Both the position numbers and the translations under genes were made by a program. The notes beneath the pieces are model-generated. The model did no database searches. It saw only the letters and a program-made list of their open reading frames with translations, and had not been told where the DNA came from. DNA of 64,000 nucleotides from NCEH01 sp040049195 (GTDB lineage Bacteria; Pseudomonadota; Alphaproteobacteria; Rhizobiales; Xanthobacteraceae), in the NCBI RefSeq assembly GCF_040049195.1, contig NZ_JBDZDL010000003.1. The stretch is one strand, 5' to 3'. This document shows positions 40,257 to 48,564 of this stretch, in pieces; the first letter of the stretch is position 1; each line of letters begins with the position of its first letter.

Positions 40257-41757
40257 AGCCCAGCGCCTCTTCCAGGCGGTCGGCGATGGTGCGCAGCACC
40301 TTCACGCGGGCGAAGTGCTTGTTCTCCGCCTCCACCAGCGTCCAGGGGGCGTAATAGGTGCTGGTGCGGTCCACCATGTCGGTCACGGCCTGCTCATAGA
40401 GCGGCCATTTTGCCCGATTGCGCCAGTCCTCGGGGGTCAGCTTGAAGCGCTTGTAGGCGACGCGCTCGCGCTCGGCGAAACGGCGCGCCTGCTCGTCCGG
40501 GGTGATGGCGAGCCAGAACTTCGCCAGCACATAGCCGCCGTCATACAGCTGGCGTTCGAAATCATTGATCTCGCCATAGGCCCGCGCCCAGACTTCCGGC
40601 GCCGTGAGGTTTTCCACCCGTTCCACCAGCACCCGGCCGTACCAGGAGCGGTCGAATACCGCGGTGGAGCCGCGCGCGGGAATGCGCCGCCAGAAACGCC
40701 AAAGATAGGGCCGCGCGCTTTCCTCATCGCTCGGCGCGGAAATGGGATGAACGCGGAAATGGCGCGGGTCCAGCGCCTCCCGCAGGCGCATGATGGTGCT
40801 GCTCTTGCCGGCCGCGTCGCTGCCCTCGAACGCGCACACAAGCCCCCGCTTGGTGAACGCGCGGGAATTGGTGAGATGGGTGATGCGCTGCTGCTCCGCA
40901 TCCAGCTGCGTGCGATAGCTCGCCTCGTCGAGCTTATGGCTGAAATCCAGCGTGGAGAGAATGCTGACCGCCGGCAGCGCCGCGGGACTCGGATGGTGGG
41001 CCGGCGCGCGCGCCGGAACGGGCGCCGCGCAGGCGGCGGGCGGCCGGTCGGTCGCGTGCGTGAGGACCTCCATCAGGGCGTTCCCCACCGCGATGGCGCA
41101 ATAATGAGGATCGGTGGCCGGCACGATGGTCCAGGGCGCGATGCCCGTGGAGGTCTGCCGGAATGCCTCTGCCGCGCTCGCCTCCAGCCGGCGACGGGTC
41201 TTCTTGCTGGAGATGCGCGACCATTCCCGCACCACCGGCCGGTCATAGGGGGCCTCATCCAACGCCTTCAGCCGCGCCTTGGCGTCCTCGGGGTCGAGAT
41301 AGAGCCACAATTTCAGCAGCAGCACGCCCTCGGCGTGGAGCATTGCCTCGAAATGGTTGATTGCGTCCAGCGCCTGGGTGAGATCCGCGCCGTCGGGCCC
41401 GCCAAGGGCATGGGTCTCGATGGGGGCGTGATACCAGGAGCCGAGGATGATGCCGATTTCCCCATGGGCGGGCATGTCGCGCCAATATTTCCACACCGCC
41501 GGCCGCGCGCGTTCCTCGTCGGTCGGCGCTTCGTAGGTGAGGGTCGTGAGCTTGCGCGCGTCCAGCCAGCCGTAGAGCTGGTTGAGGATCGCCCCCTTGC
41601 CCACGCCATCCGCGCCATTGATGAGAATGAGGATGGTGCATCGCTTCTGCGCGATCAGCTCGGACTGGAGATCAAGCAACCCCTCGCGCAGGCCGGGTTC
41701 CAGGGCCTTGAAGCTCGCCTTGTCAAGGCTGCGCTCGATCTTCATGGAATCGAACAT
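40255..41757 (-). CDS. pap: Polyphosphate:AMP phosphotransferase (two-domain PPK2)
   Basis: 500-residue protein with two tandem PPK2 domains, the layout of class II PPK2/PAP, which transfers phosphate from polyphosphate to AMP to make ADP. Domain 1 has Walker A GADGVGKG (48-55) but its lid/Walker B region reads ILGSWYHAP, without the usual Asp-Arg. Domain 2 has Walker A EGSDAAGKSS (around 312) and an intact FDRSWYGRVLVERVE, then WLAITPDEQARRFAER. Domain 2 is therefore the likely active half. An AGGAA site precedes the ATG at 41757; an internal ATG at 41745 is possible. Single gene, divergent from the GH18 gene. Confidence 0.9.
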   Translation of the reverse strand: MFDSMKIERSLDKASFKALEPGLREGLLDLQSELIAQKRCTILILINGADGVGKGAILNQLYGWLDARKLTTLTYEAPTDEERARPAVWKYWRDMPAHGEIGIILGSWYHAPIETHALGGPDGADLTQALDAINHFEAMLHAEGVLLLKLWLYLDPEDAKARLKALDEAPYDRPVVREWSRISSKKTRRRLEASAAEAFRQTSTGIAPWTIVPATDPHYCAIAVGNALMEVLTHATDRPPAACAAPVPARAPAHHPSPAALPAVSILSTLDFSHKLDEASYRTQLDAEQQRITHLTNSRAFTKRGLVCAFEGSDAAGKSSTIMRLREALDPRHFRVHPISAPSDEESARPYLWRFWRRIPARGSTAVFDRSWYGRVLVERVENLTAPEVWARAYGEINDFERQLYDGGYVLAKFWLAITPDEQARRFAERERVAYKRFKLTPEDWRNRAKWPLYEQAVTDMVDRTSTYYAPWTLVEAENKHFARVKVLRTIADRLEEALG

Positions 41758-42089
41758 GAAATTCCTGTCTGCTGCCGAGCGTCAATCTCCGGCCGCGCGG
41801 ACAGAGCGTCAAGTGGGGCGCGGGGGTGCCTGCTCCCTGGCCCGGCACCGGCGGATAATACGATGCTACCTCCTTCACGTTAGCGTTTTCAAGCGGGGGG
41901 CGGCCTTCCTTTACTGTCCTCCCGGAAATACTGTTTGGTTTATTTTTCCTGAATGAACCAATTGGTTGAGAAGGTGGCTTGTAAAAGTCGCTCGACAATC
42001 CCCACTCGCTTCCGCCATGCTGGCGTCACCCGGATGCGTTAATGATTCAGATCACAATGCATTAGTTGGTCACGGGGCAGGAGGCGCGC
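41758..42089. promoter_or_regulatory. 332-bp divergent intergenic region with perfect palindrome
   Basis: Gap between pap (minus) and the GH18 gene (plus). It is less GC-rich than the genes and includes a T-rich stretch (41930-41950). A perfect 12-bp palindrome AACCAATTGGTT lies at 41956-41967, and the ribosome site AGGAGG before the GH18 ATG at 42079-42084. No RNA gene or further reading frame with support was seen. The palindrome is a possible regulator site, without any evidence which protein binds. Confidence 0.35.
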
Positions 42090-44621
42090 ATGTCGAGCGG
42101 GAACACTGACACCGTGCTGGGCGCGCTGACGGATGACCAAGCGGACGCGGATGCGCAACGCCAACAAGGCGATCCCGGTGTCGTCTCAGCCCTAACCTGG
42201 GCGTGGGGCACGAATACGGTGCTCGACTTCGATCCCACACGCGATACGCTGGATTTCGGCTGGTTCACCGCCGACACGTTCACGGTGGCGGAAGTCGCCG
42301 GCTCGGTGGTTATCTCTATCCCGTCCAGTGCCGAAACCTATACGTTGCGCGGCGTCACCCTGGCAGAGCTTTCGCTCGCCAATATTTCCGCGCTGAATGC
42401 CTCGGCGCTCGTCGCCTGGAGCCGCATCCTCGATCCCGGCGACGGCGCCTTCGGCGACTATGCGGGCCTCGGCAAAGAGGTGGACATCACCTGGGGCTGG
42501 GCGACCCACCAGACCATCGCCTTCGACCCATCCCACGACATGCTGGATTTCGGCTGGATCGGCGCCGCCAATTTCACCCTGTCGGAGATCGACGGCTCCA
42601 CCGTCATCGCGCTTCCCGCCACCGACCAGACCTACACCCTCGCCGGCGTCGGGCTGGCGGACCTCTCCTTGTCCAACATCACGGCCGATGACGCGTCCAC
42701 GCTGATGGCGTGGAACACCGCGCTCTCCGCCGCCCGCGCCGCCGCGCCGAGCGGGCCCCTGGACGACTCCGCCGCGACCAGCCCCGAGGCACCGACGGAA
42801 ACCCCGGCGGAGCCTGTTTCGTCCACCCCGGTCGTCATCGATACACCTGTTTCCGAAACACCTGTGGCCGAAGCGCCGGTCACCCAGCCGCCGGTGGTCG
42901 AAACGCTCGTCGTGGAAACGCCTGTGGTGACGACCCCGGTGGCGGAGACACCGCCCGTCGCGGAGGTGCCGCCGGTCGAGGCACCGTCGAGCGGCACGCC
43001 CGTGGAAACGCCCGCTGCGACGAAAGGGCCGATCCTCGCTGGCTATTATGCCGACTGGACGGTCTACGACCACAATTACACGATCTCGGACGTTCCCGCC
43101 GGCCAGCTCACCAATCTCATCTATGCCTCGGCCAATATCGATGCCAGCGGCCACATGGTGCTGGTGGATCCCTATAGCGACACGCAGATGCTGTTCTCCG
43201 CCGCCGACAGCGTGGACGGCATTGCCGACACGGCGGGCCAGGGCCTGGCGGGCAGCTTCAACCAGATCGTGGAACTGAAAGCGGAGCATCCCGACCTCAA
43301 GGTCTCGATGATGATCGGCGGCTGGACCCTCTCGGCCAATTTCAGCGACACCGCCGCAACCGCCGAAGGGCGGGACACGTTCGCCCAGTCTGTGGTGGAT
43401 TTCCTCAAGACCTATCCCATGTTCGACGGCGTGGACCTCGATTGGGAGTTTCCCGGCGGGGAGGGGGCGGCGGGCAATTCGGTGCGCCCGGACGACGGCG
43501 CCAATTACGCCCTGCTGGTCGCGGACCTGCGCCACGCGCTCGACGGGCTGGAGGCAGAGACGGGGCGCGACTACACCATCTCCGTCGCCTCTCCGGTCGG
43601 GGCGACGAAGATCGCCAATTTCAATCTCGCCGGCCTCGATCCCTATGTGGATTGGTTCAATGTGATGGCCTACGACTTCCACGGCACGTGGGAGACCACC
43701 ACCGGCCACCTCGCGCCGCTGGTGGATTCCGCCGACGGCACCGGCATCGAAAGCGCGGTGGCGAGCTATCTCGCGATCGGCATCGACCCCGGCAAGATGG
43801 TGCTCGGCGCGCCGCTCTATACCGCCGCCTGGAGCGGGGTGGCGGACGGCGGGGATGGCGGGCTCGATGCCGCGAGCACGGGATTTCCCGTCGGCTCCTC
43901 GGTCGGCCATTATGATTATGCCGACATCCTCGGCAAGCTTGAGGACCCGAACAGCGGCTGGTCGCTCTATTGGGACGATGATGCGCAGGCGGCCTATGTC
44001 TACAATGCCAAGCTCGGCATCTTCTCCTCCGTCGAGACCCCCGCCTCGGTGGCGATGAAGGCGGAATGGGCCCAGTCCCAGGGGCTGGGCGGCATGATGT
44101 TCTACGATCTCTCCGGCGACGCGACCGGCAGCTCGGAGAGCCTCGTCAAGGCGGCCTATGAAAGCTGGGTGCAGGGCAAATCGTTCTCGGACATCGCCAA
44201 TGCCTCCAGCCTGACGCCGGACAAGGTGATCGGCGGCAACGGCGTGCTCGACAGCGTGGTCTCCACGGCGCCGGTCGCCCATGCGCCGGAAACCATCGAC
44301 ATCACCTGGAACTGGGGCAAGCAGGAGGTGATCACCGACTTCCAGCCCTCGACCGACGTGCTGAATTTCGGCTGGGTCTCGGCGGACAGCGTGGTGCTGA
44401 GCGAAGTCAACGGGTCGACGGTGATCGCCCTGCCGGAGAACCTGCGCACTTATACCCTGAAGGGCGTGGCGCTGGACCAGCTGAGCCTCGCCAACGTCAC
44501 CGGCTATGATTCCAGCATCATCGACGAATGGGCCGCGACCCTCGACGCCGCGCACAAGGCCGCGGATGCGCAGGCCGCTCTTCTCGGCGTCTCCACCGAT
44601 ACCCATACCCTGACCGGCTGA
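42090..44621 (+). CDS. GH18 (chitinase-like) glycosidase with three copies of an unidentified flanking domain
   Basis: 843-residue protein. Residues about 34-110 and 131-208 are two copies, and 737-815 a third copy, of a domain of the form W-x-W-G...DF-P-x-x-D-x-L-x-F-GW...E-x-x-G-S-x-V-I...TYTL-x-GV-x-L-x-x-L. A Pro/Glu/Thr/Val-rich linker with repeated ETPV units (about 220-310) follows. The GH18 domain (about 315-705) has the catalytic DxxDxDxE motif DGVDLDWE at 446-453 and starts GPILAGYYADW. No N-terminal signal peptide is visible, so export, if any, would use a type I (C-terminal) or other route. The ATG at 42090 follows AGGAGG; a TTG at 42066 is less likely. Action on chitin or peptidoglycan-like glycans is inferred from the family. 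Confidence 0.88.
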   Translation: MSSGNTDTVLGALTDDQADADAQRQQGDPGVVSALTWAWGTNTVLDFDPTRDTLDFGWFTADTFTVAEVAGSVVISIPSSAETYTLRGVTLAELSLANISALNASALVAWSRILDPGDGAFGDYAGLGKEVDITWGWATHQTIAFDPSHDMLDFGWIGAANFTLSEIDGSTVIALPATDQTYTLAGVGLADLSLSNITADDASTLMAWNTALSAARAAAPSGPLDDSAATSPEAPTETPAEPVSSTPVVIDTPVSETPVAEAPVTQPPVVETLVVETPVVTTPVAETPPVAEVPPVEAPSSGTPVETPAATKGPILAGYYADWTVYDHNYTISDVPAGQLTNLIYASANIDASGHMVLVDPYSDTQMLFSAADSVDGIADTAGQGLAGSFNQIVELKAEHPDLKVSMMIGGWTLSANFSDTAATAEGRDTFAQSVVDFLKTYPMFDGVDLDWEFPGGEGAAGNSVRPDDGANYALLVADLRHALDGLEAETGRDYTISVASPVGATKIANFNLAGLDPYVDWFNVMAYDFHGTWETTTGHLAPLVDSADGTGIESAVASYLAIGIDPGKMVLGAPLYTAAWSGVADGGDGGLDAASTGFPVGSSVGHYDYADILGKLEDPNSGWSLYWDDDAQAAYVYNAKLGIFSSVETPASVAMKAEWAQSQGLGGMMFYDLSGDATGSSESLVKAAYESWVQGKSFSDIANASSLTPDKVIGGNGVLDSVVSTAPVAHAPETIDITWNWGKQEVITDFQPSTDVLNFGWVSADSVVLSEVNGSTVIALPENLRTYTLKGVALDQLSLANVTGYDSSIIDEWAATLDAAHKAADAQAALLGVSTDTHTLTG

Positions 44622-44777
44622 GCGAACGGCGCCGAAAAGCCTGGAGCCGGCTGCGCTTTGCATGCATGGGACGCCACAGACGCGGACTTTGCCTATTTTT
44701 GACCCACGATGCTCTTCGTGCGTGCATCCAGTCATGCGGGGTGCAGCGGAACGCGTTGAATCTGCGTGCGCCGCATC

Positions 44778-44793
44778 TGGCACGTGATTTGCT
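44778..44793 (+). promoter_or_regulatory. Sigma-54 (RpoN) -24/-12 promoter of the guanidine operon
   Basis: TGGCACGTGATTTGCT has the -24 element TGGCACG and -12 element TTGCT with the GG and GC dinucleotides exactly 10 bp apart, matching the YTGGCACG-N4-TTGCW consensus. The predicted start of transcription, near 44804, falls just before the riboswitch. Sigma-54 control with NtrC is the usual arrangement for nitrogen-scavenging operons. TGCATC (44723) and GGTGCA (44740) upstream resemble NtrC half sites, but their spacing is wrong for a standard site. Confidence 0.75.
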
Positions 44794-44808
44794 GAAGGTA
44801 GGGCAGAG

Positions 44809-44929
44809 TTGGCGGCTAGGGTTCCGGCATCGCATCACGCGATGTGCTGGTCCGAGAGCTGCCACCGGTCCGGGAGACATCCGGCCGGGTGCACGGCGGG
44901 ATAAAAGCCCGGGAGACCTCGGTGGCCAA
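44809..44929 (+). ncRNA. Guanidine-I riboswitch (ykkC class)
   Basis: The conserved blocks of the ykkC-yxkD/guanidine-I aptamer occur in order: CTAGGGTTCCG (44816-44826), CTGGTCCGAGAG (44847-44858), GTGCACGG and GGGATAAAAGCCCGGGAGA (44898-44916). TTGGC (44809-44813) and GCCAA (44925-44929) can close the terminal P1 stem. The gene order downstream (importer, DUF1989 pair, biotin carboxylase) is the classic guanidine regulon, so the guanidine-sensing subtype fits, not the PRPP or ppGpp variants. It is an ON switch in known cases. Confidence 0.93.
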
Positions 44930-44962
44930 GGAATTGGCGGCACTGGAGTCTCGCCAATTCCT
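44929..44962 (+). terminator. Riboswitch expression-platform hairpin
   Basis: AGGAATTGGCG (44929-44939) and CGCCAATTCCT (44952-44962) form an 11-bp perfect stem with a 12-nt loop, directly abutting the 3' side of the aptamer P1. The octamer TTGGCGGC occurs both in the 5' strand of P1 (44809-44816) and in this hairpin (44934-44941), so the two structures could compete for partners. Only a weak T-stretch follows (TCATCGTTT). It lies clear of the ribosome site (AAGGGGAA, 44980-44987), so termination control is more likely than translation control. Confidence 0.6.
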
Positions 44963-44993
44963 CATCGTTTGACCTAACGAAGGGGAATAGAAT

Positions 44994-46064
44994 ATGCGCT
45001 CTCGCTTCTCGAAATTCTTGGGCCTTGCCTGTGCCGCGGCGCTGATCGCCGGCGCATCCCCGGCGCTCGCCGCGCCGAAGAAGGAATTCAAGGTCGCCTG
45101 GTCGATCTATGTGGGCTGGATGCCCTGGGGCTATGCCGCCGAAACCGGCATCGTGAAGAAATGGGCCGACAAATACGGCATCAAGATCGACGTCACCCAG
45201 TTCAACGACTATGTCGAATCCATCAACCAATACACGGCCGGCGCCTTCGATGCCCTGACCGTCACCAACATGGATACGCTCTCCGTGCCCGCCGCCGGCG
45301 GCGTGGACACCACCGCCGTGATCGTCGGCGATTTCTCCAACGGCAATGACGCCGTGATCCTGAAGAACAAGACCGACCTCGCCGCCATCAAGGGGCAGAA
45401 GGTCAATCTGGTCGAATTCTCGGTCTCCCACTACCTGCTCGCCCGCGCGCTCGAATCCATCAAGATGAGCGAGCGCGACGTGAAGGTGACCAATACTTCC
45501 GATGCCGACATGGTCGCCGCCTACAAGACCAAGGCGGTCACCGCCGTCGTCACCTGGAACCCGCTGGTCGCCGAGATCCTGGCCGACAAGAACGCCCACA
45601 ACGTGTTCGACAGCTCCAAGATCCCCGGCGAGATCATGGACCTGCTGGTGGCCAACACCGCGACGCTCAAGGACAATCCGGACTTCGGCAAGGCGCTGGT
45701 CGGCATCTGGTACGAGACCATGGCGCTCACCACCGCCAAGAGCGAAGCTGGCATCGCCGCCCGCACCGCCATGGCAAAGGCCTCCGGCACCGACCTCGCG
45801 GGCTTCGAAAGCCAGCTCGCCGCCACCAAGCTGTTCGACAAGGCCTCCGACGCCGTGGCGTTCGTGAAGTCGCCGGCGGTGGGCACCACCATGGACCGGG
45901 TGCGCAAGTTCCTGTTCGAGAAGAAGCTGCTCGGCAACGACGCCAAGTCCGCCGACGCGGTGGGCATCGAGCTGGCGGACGGCAAGATCCTCGGCGATGC
46001 GAAGAACGTGAAGTTCCGCTTCACCGACACCTACATGGCGGCCGCCGCGGACGGCAAGCTCTGA
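44994..46064 (+). CDS. Guanidine/urea ABC importer substrate-binding protein (urea-carboxylase-region family, copy 2)
   Basis: 356-residue periplasmic protein with signal peptide MRSRFSKFLGLACAAALIAGASPALAAPKK. Mature sequence (AWSIYVGWMPWGYAAETGI, KKWADKYGIKIDVTQFNDYV, VPAAGGVDTTAVIVGDFSNGND, FSVSHYLLARAL, SSKIPGEIMDLLV) places it with the NMT1-type binding proteins next to urea carboxylases. It is the first gene after the riboswitch and a paralogue of the protein at 22815. Guanidine is the probable ligand given the riboswitch. Confidence 0.92.
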   Translation: MRSRFSKFLGLACAAALIAGASPALAAPKKEFKVAWSIYVGWMPWGYAAETGIVKKWADKYGIKIDVTQFNDYVESINQYTAGAFDALTVTNMDTLSVPAAGGVDTTAVIVGDFSNGNDAVILKNKTDLAAIKGQKVNLVEFSVSHYLLARALESIKMSERDVKVTNTSDADMVAAYKTKAVTAVVTWNPLVAEILADKNAHNVFDSSKIPGEIMDLLVANTATLKDNPDFGKALVGIWYETMALTTAKSEAGIAARTAMAKASGTDLAGFESQLAATKLFDKASDAVAFVKSPAVGTTMDRVRKFLFEKKLLGNDAKSADAVGIELADGKILGDAKNVKFRFTDTYMAAAADGKL

Positions 46065-46104
46065 CGCGCCGCTGAACCGCGACGGCAGATCGGAGATCCC
46101 CTCC

Positions 46105-46917
46105 ATGCGTCTCATCAACCGCAGACCGGACCGCACGGCGGGGCTCCTGCTCGCGATCCTGCCGTTCGCCCTCGTGCTGCTCGCCTATGTGCTCGGCTCG
46201 GCCGAGCGCCTGGCGGAAAACCCGGCGGACAAGCTGCTGCCGAGCCTTGCGACCATCGGCGACGCGATCGCCCGCGTCGCCTTCATCCCCGATGCCCGCA
46301 CCGGGGATTACGTCCTGTGGTCGGACACGCTGGCGAGCCTGGAGCGGCTGGCCAGCGCGCTGGCGCTCTCGACGATCATCGCGCTCGTCGCGGGCATGCT
46401 CATCGGCCTGCTGCCGGGGGTGCGGGCGCTGCTCGCCTCGTTCGTCGGCATGGTCTCCATGGTGCCGCCGCTCGCCTTGCTGCCGATCCTGTTCATCGTG
46501 CTGGGCCTCGGCGAAGCCTCGAAGATCGCGCTGATCGTCATCGGCGTGACGCCGTTCCTCATCCGCGACCTCGCCATGCGGGTGCAGGAGTTGCCGCGCG
46601 AGCAGATCATCAAGGCGGAGACGCTCGGCGCCTCCACCTGGCTGATCGCGCTGCGCATCGTGCTGCCGCAGATCCTGCCGCGCCTCATCGACGGCGTGCG
46701 GCTCTCGCTCGGCCCTGCGTTCCTGTTCCTGATCGCCGCCGAGGCCATCGCCGCGGATTCCGGGCTCGGCTATCGCATCTTCCTGGTGCGCCGCTATCTC
46801 TCCATGGACGTGATCCTGCCCTATGTGGCCTGGATCACGCTGCTGTCCGTGCTCATGGATTTCGCCCTCGCCAAATTGCGCGACGCCGCCTTCCCCTGGT
46901 TCGGAGGGGCGAAATGA
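46105..46917 (+). CDS. Guanidine/urea ABC importer permease (copy 2)
   Basis: 270-residue SsuC-class permease with about six membrane segments and the EAA loop VQELPREQIIKAETLGAST followed by VLPQILPRLIDGVRLSLGPA. Paralogue of the permease at 23930. It overlaps the ATPase gene by ATGA (46914-46917), so the two are coupled. Confidence 0.92.
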   Translation: MRLINRRPDRTAGLLLAILPFALVLLAYVLGSAERLAENPADKLLPSLATIGDAIARVAFIPDARTGDYVLWSDTLASLERLASALALSTIIALVAGMLIGLLPGVRALLASFVGMVSMVPPLALLPILFIVLGLGEASKIALIVIGVTPFLIRDLAMRVQELPREQIIKAETLGASTWLIALRIVLPQILPRLIDGVRLSLGPAFLFLIAAEAIAADSGLGYRIFLVRRYLSMDVILPYVAWITLLSVLMDFALAKLRDAAFPWFGGAK

Positions 46918-47732
46918 CCGCGATCCGGGTCGAGCACCTCTGGAAGGAATATGGCGAGCAGATCGTGCTGGAGAACATCTCCCTCGATTTCGCGCCCCGC
47001 TCCTTCGTCGCTTTGGTCGGGCCTTCCGGCTGCGGCAAGACCACATTCCTGCGCATCCTGCTCAGCGAGGAGAAGCCGACGCGCGGCCGCGTGCTGATCG
47101 ACGGCAAGCCGCTCGCCGGGGAACCGGGCGCGGACCGGGGCGTGGTGTTCCAGCGCTACAGCGTGTTCCCACACCTGACCGTGCTGGGCAATGTGCTGCT
47201 CTCCGCCGAGATTGCCGGCGCGCCCCTCATCGGCCGCCTGTTCGGTACCGCCCGGCGGCGGGCGGAAGAGGAGGCCCGCGCCCTCATCGCGGAAGTGGGA
47301 CTCACGGGCGCGGAGGGGAAATATCCCGCCGCTTTGTCCGGTGGCATGCAGCAGCGGCTCGCGCTCGCCCAGGCCATCATGCGCAAGCCGAAGATCCTGC
47401 TGCTGGACGAGCCGTTCGGCGCGCTCGACCCCGGCATCCGCGGCGACATCCACGCGCTCATGCTCAAGCTCTGGCACAGCTGCGAGATGAGCGTGGTGAT
47501 GGTGACCCACGATCTGCGCGAAGCCTTCACCCTCGCCACCCGCGTCATCGCCTTCGAGCGCAAGCGCAACCGCAGTGAGGAGCGCGAACGCTTCGGCGCG
47601 ACCATCGCCCACGATATCGAGGTGTGGCCGAAGCGCATCGCCGGCCAGCCGCCCCTTCCATCCTCCGATCGGGACGGCCCGATCTCCCCCGAGGACACCG
47701 GCCGGGACGACCCGGCGCTTCTGTCGGTCTGA
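46914..47732 (+). CDS. Guanidine/urea ABC importer ATP-binding protein (copy 2)
   Basis: 272-residue ATPase. Walker A GPSGCGKTTFLRILL, Q-loop VFQRYSVFPHLTVLG, signature LSGGMQQRLALAQAI and Walker B ILLLDEPFGALDPGIRG. The ATG at 46914 overlaps the permease stop; the frame open from 46317 lies inside the permease gene. Paralogue of the ATPase at 24750; both share a LIGRLFG-type insert before the helical domain. Confidence 0.93.
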   Translation: MTAIRVEHLWKEYGEQIVLENISLDFAPRSFVALVGPSGCGKTTFLRILLSEEKPTRGRVLIDGKPLAGEPGADRGVVFQRYSVFPHLTVLGNVLLSAEIAGAPLIGRLFGTARRRAEEEARALIAEVGLTGAEGKYPAALSGGMQQRLALAQAIMRKPKILLLDEPFGALDPGIRGDIHALMLKLWHSCEMSVVMVTHDLREAFTLATRVIAFERKRNRSEERERFGATIAHDIEVWPKRIAGQPPLPSSDRDGPISPEDTGRDDPALLSV

Positions 47733-47742
47733 GGAGAGACGC

Positions 47743-48552
47743 ATGACGATGAACGACGAGACACGCGCCCTCATCGAGGCGAACAAGCGCCGCTATGAGG
47801 AATTGAAGGCCGCCGGCCAGGATCATGCGCCCAGCGCCCTGCCCCCGCCCACCGAGCGCTGGAGCGTCATGCTCCCGCCCGGGCCGCTGCATCGGGAAAT
47901 CATTCCCGGCGGCTGGTACTGGACCGTGAAGGTGCTGGCGGGCGAAGCGCTGCGCATCTCCCTGCCCGAAGGGCCTTCCGCCGTTGCCATGATCGCCTGG
48001 AACGCCGCCGACACCTCCGAGCGGCTGAACTATGCCGACACGGTGAAGGTCCAGTGGACCGCCGCGCTGGGCAAGGGCCGGGTGATCTTCTCCGACATGG
48101 GCAAGGTCATGTTCTCCATCGTCGAGGACACGACGGGTGTGCACGATGCCCTGATGGGCGGCTCGACTCCGGCTTCCAATCGCGCCCGCTATGGCGCGGG
48201 ACCGCTGCGCAACACGCGGGACAATTTCATCCTGGCGGCGGGAAAGCTGGGCCTGGACCGGCGAGACATCCCGCCCTGCATCACCTTCTTCGCGCCCGTG
48301 CGCACCAACCAGGCGGGCGATTTCGTCTGGCAGGAGGAGAAGCGCCAGCAGGGCGATTTCGTCGACCTGCGCGCGGAAATGGATGTGCTGGTCGCGCTCT
48401 CCAACTGCCCCCATCCGCTCGATCCGAACCCGGCCTACGACCCCAAGCCCGTGGAGGTGGTGCGCTTCCAGGCGCCTGCCCCCGCAGCCGACGATCTGTG
48501 CCGCACCGCCACCCAGGAAGCCGTGCGCGGCTTCGACAATCTCGCGCGCTGA
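47743..48552 (+). CDS. Urea-carboxylase-associated DUF1989 protein, larger subunit (carboxyguanidine deiminase)
   Basis: 269-residue DUF1989 protein (urea carboxylase-associated protein 2 type). Family sequence: LHREIIPGGWYWTVKVLAGEALRI, NAADTSERLNYADTVKVQW, SDMGKVMFSIVEDTTGVHDAL, DRRDIPPCITFFAPV and LRAEMDVLVALSNCPHPLDP. In the guanidine pathway two DUF1989 proteins (CgdA/CgdB) together deiminate carboxyguanidine to allophanate. The ATG at 47743 follows GAGGAGAG 10 bp behind the ATPase gene. Which of the two is CgdA is not settled here. Confidence 0.9.
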   Translation: MTMNDETRALIEANKRRYEELKAAGQDHAPSALPPPTERWSVMLPPGPLHREIIPGGWYWTVKVLAGEALRISLPEGPSAVAMIAWNAADTSERLNYADTVKVQWTAALGKGRVIFSDMGKVMFSIVEDTTGVHDALMGGSTPASNRARYGAGPLRNTRDNFILAAGKLGLDRRDIPPCITFFAPVRTNQAGDFVWQEEKRQQGDFVDLRAEMDVLVALSNCPHPLDPNPAYDPKPVEVVRFQAPAPAADDLCRTATQEAVRGFDNLAR

Positions 48553-48564
48553 GGGGAGACGACC

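Noticed and set aside
42897..43017. Low-complexity ETPV repeat as a DNA tandem repeat or phase-variation tract
   Set aside because: The protein repeats are degenerate at DNA level and encode a Pro/Thr/Glu linker; there is no uniform short repeat unit.
44723..44745. NtrC binding site upstream of the sigma-54 promoter
   Set aside because: TGCATC and GGTGCA half sites exist, but they are too far apart for the TGCAC-N7-GTGCA consensus; kept only as a remark.
42192..44783. Minus-strand open frame of over 860 codons opposite the GH18 gene
   Set aside because: Shadow frame; repetitive Arg/Gly/His composition and no domain, whereas the plus strand has an intact GH18 catalytic motif.
44809..44929. 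PRPP or ppGpp variants of the ykkC riboswitch family
   Set aside because: The core blocks fit subtype 1, and the downstream genes are the guanidine-degradation set rather than purine or amino acid genes.
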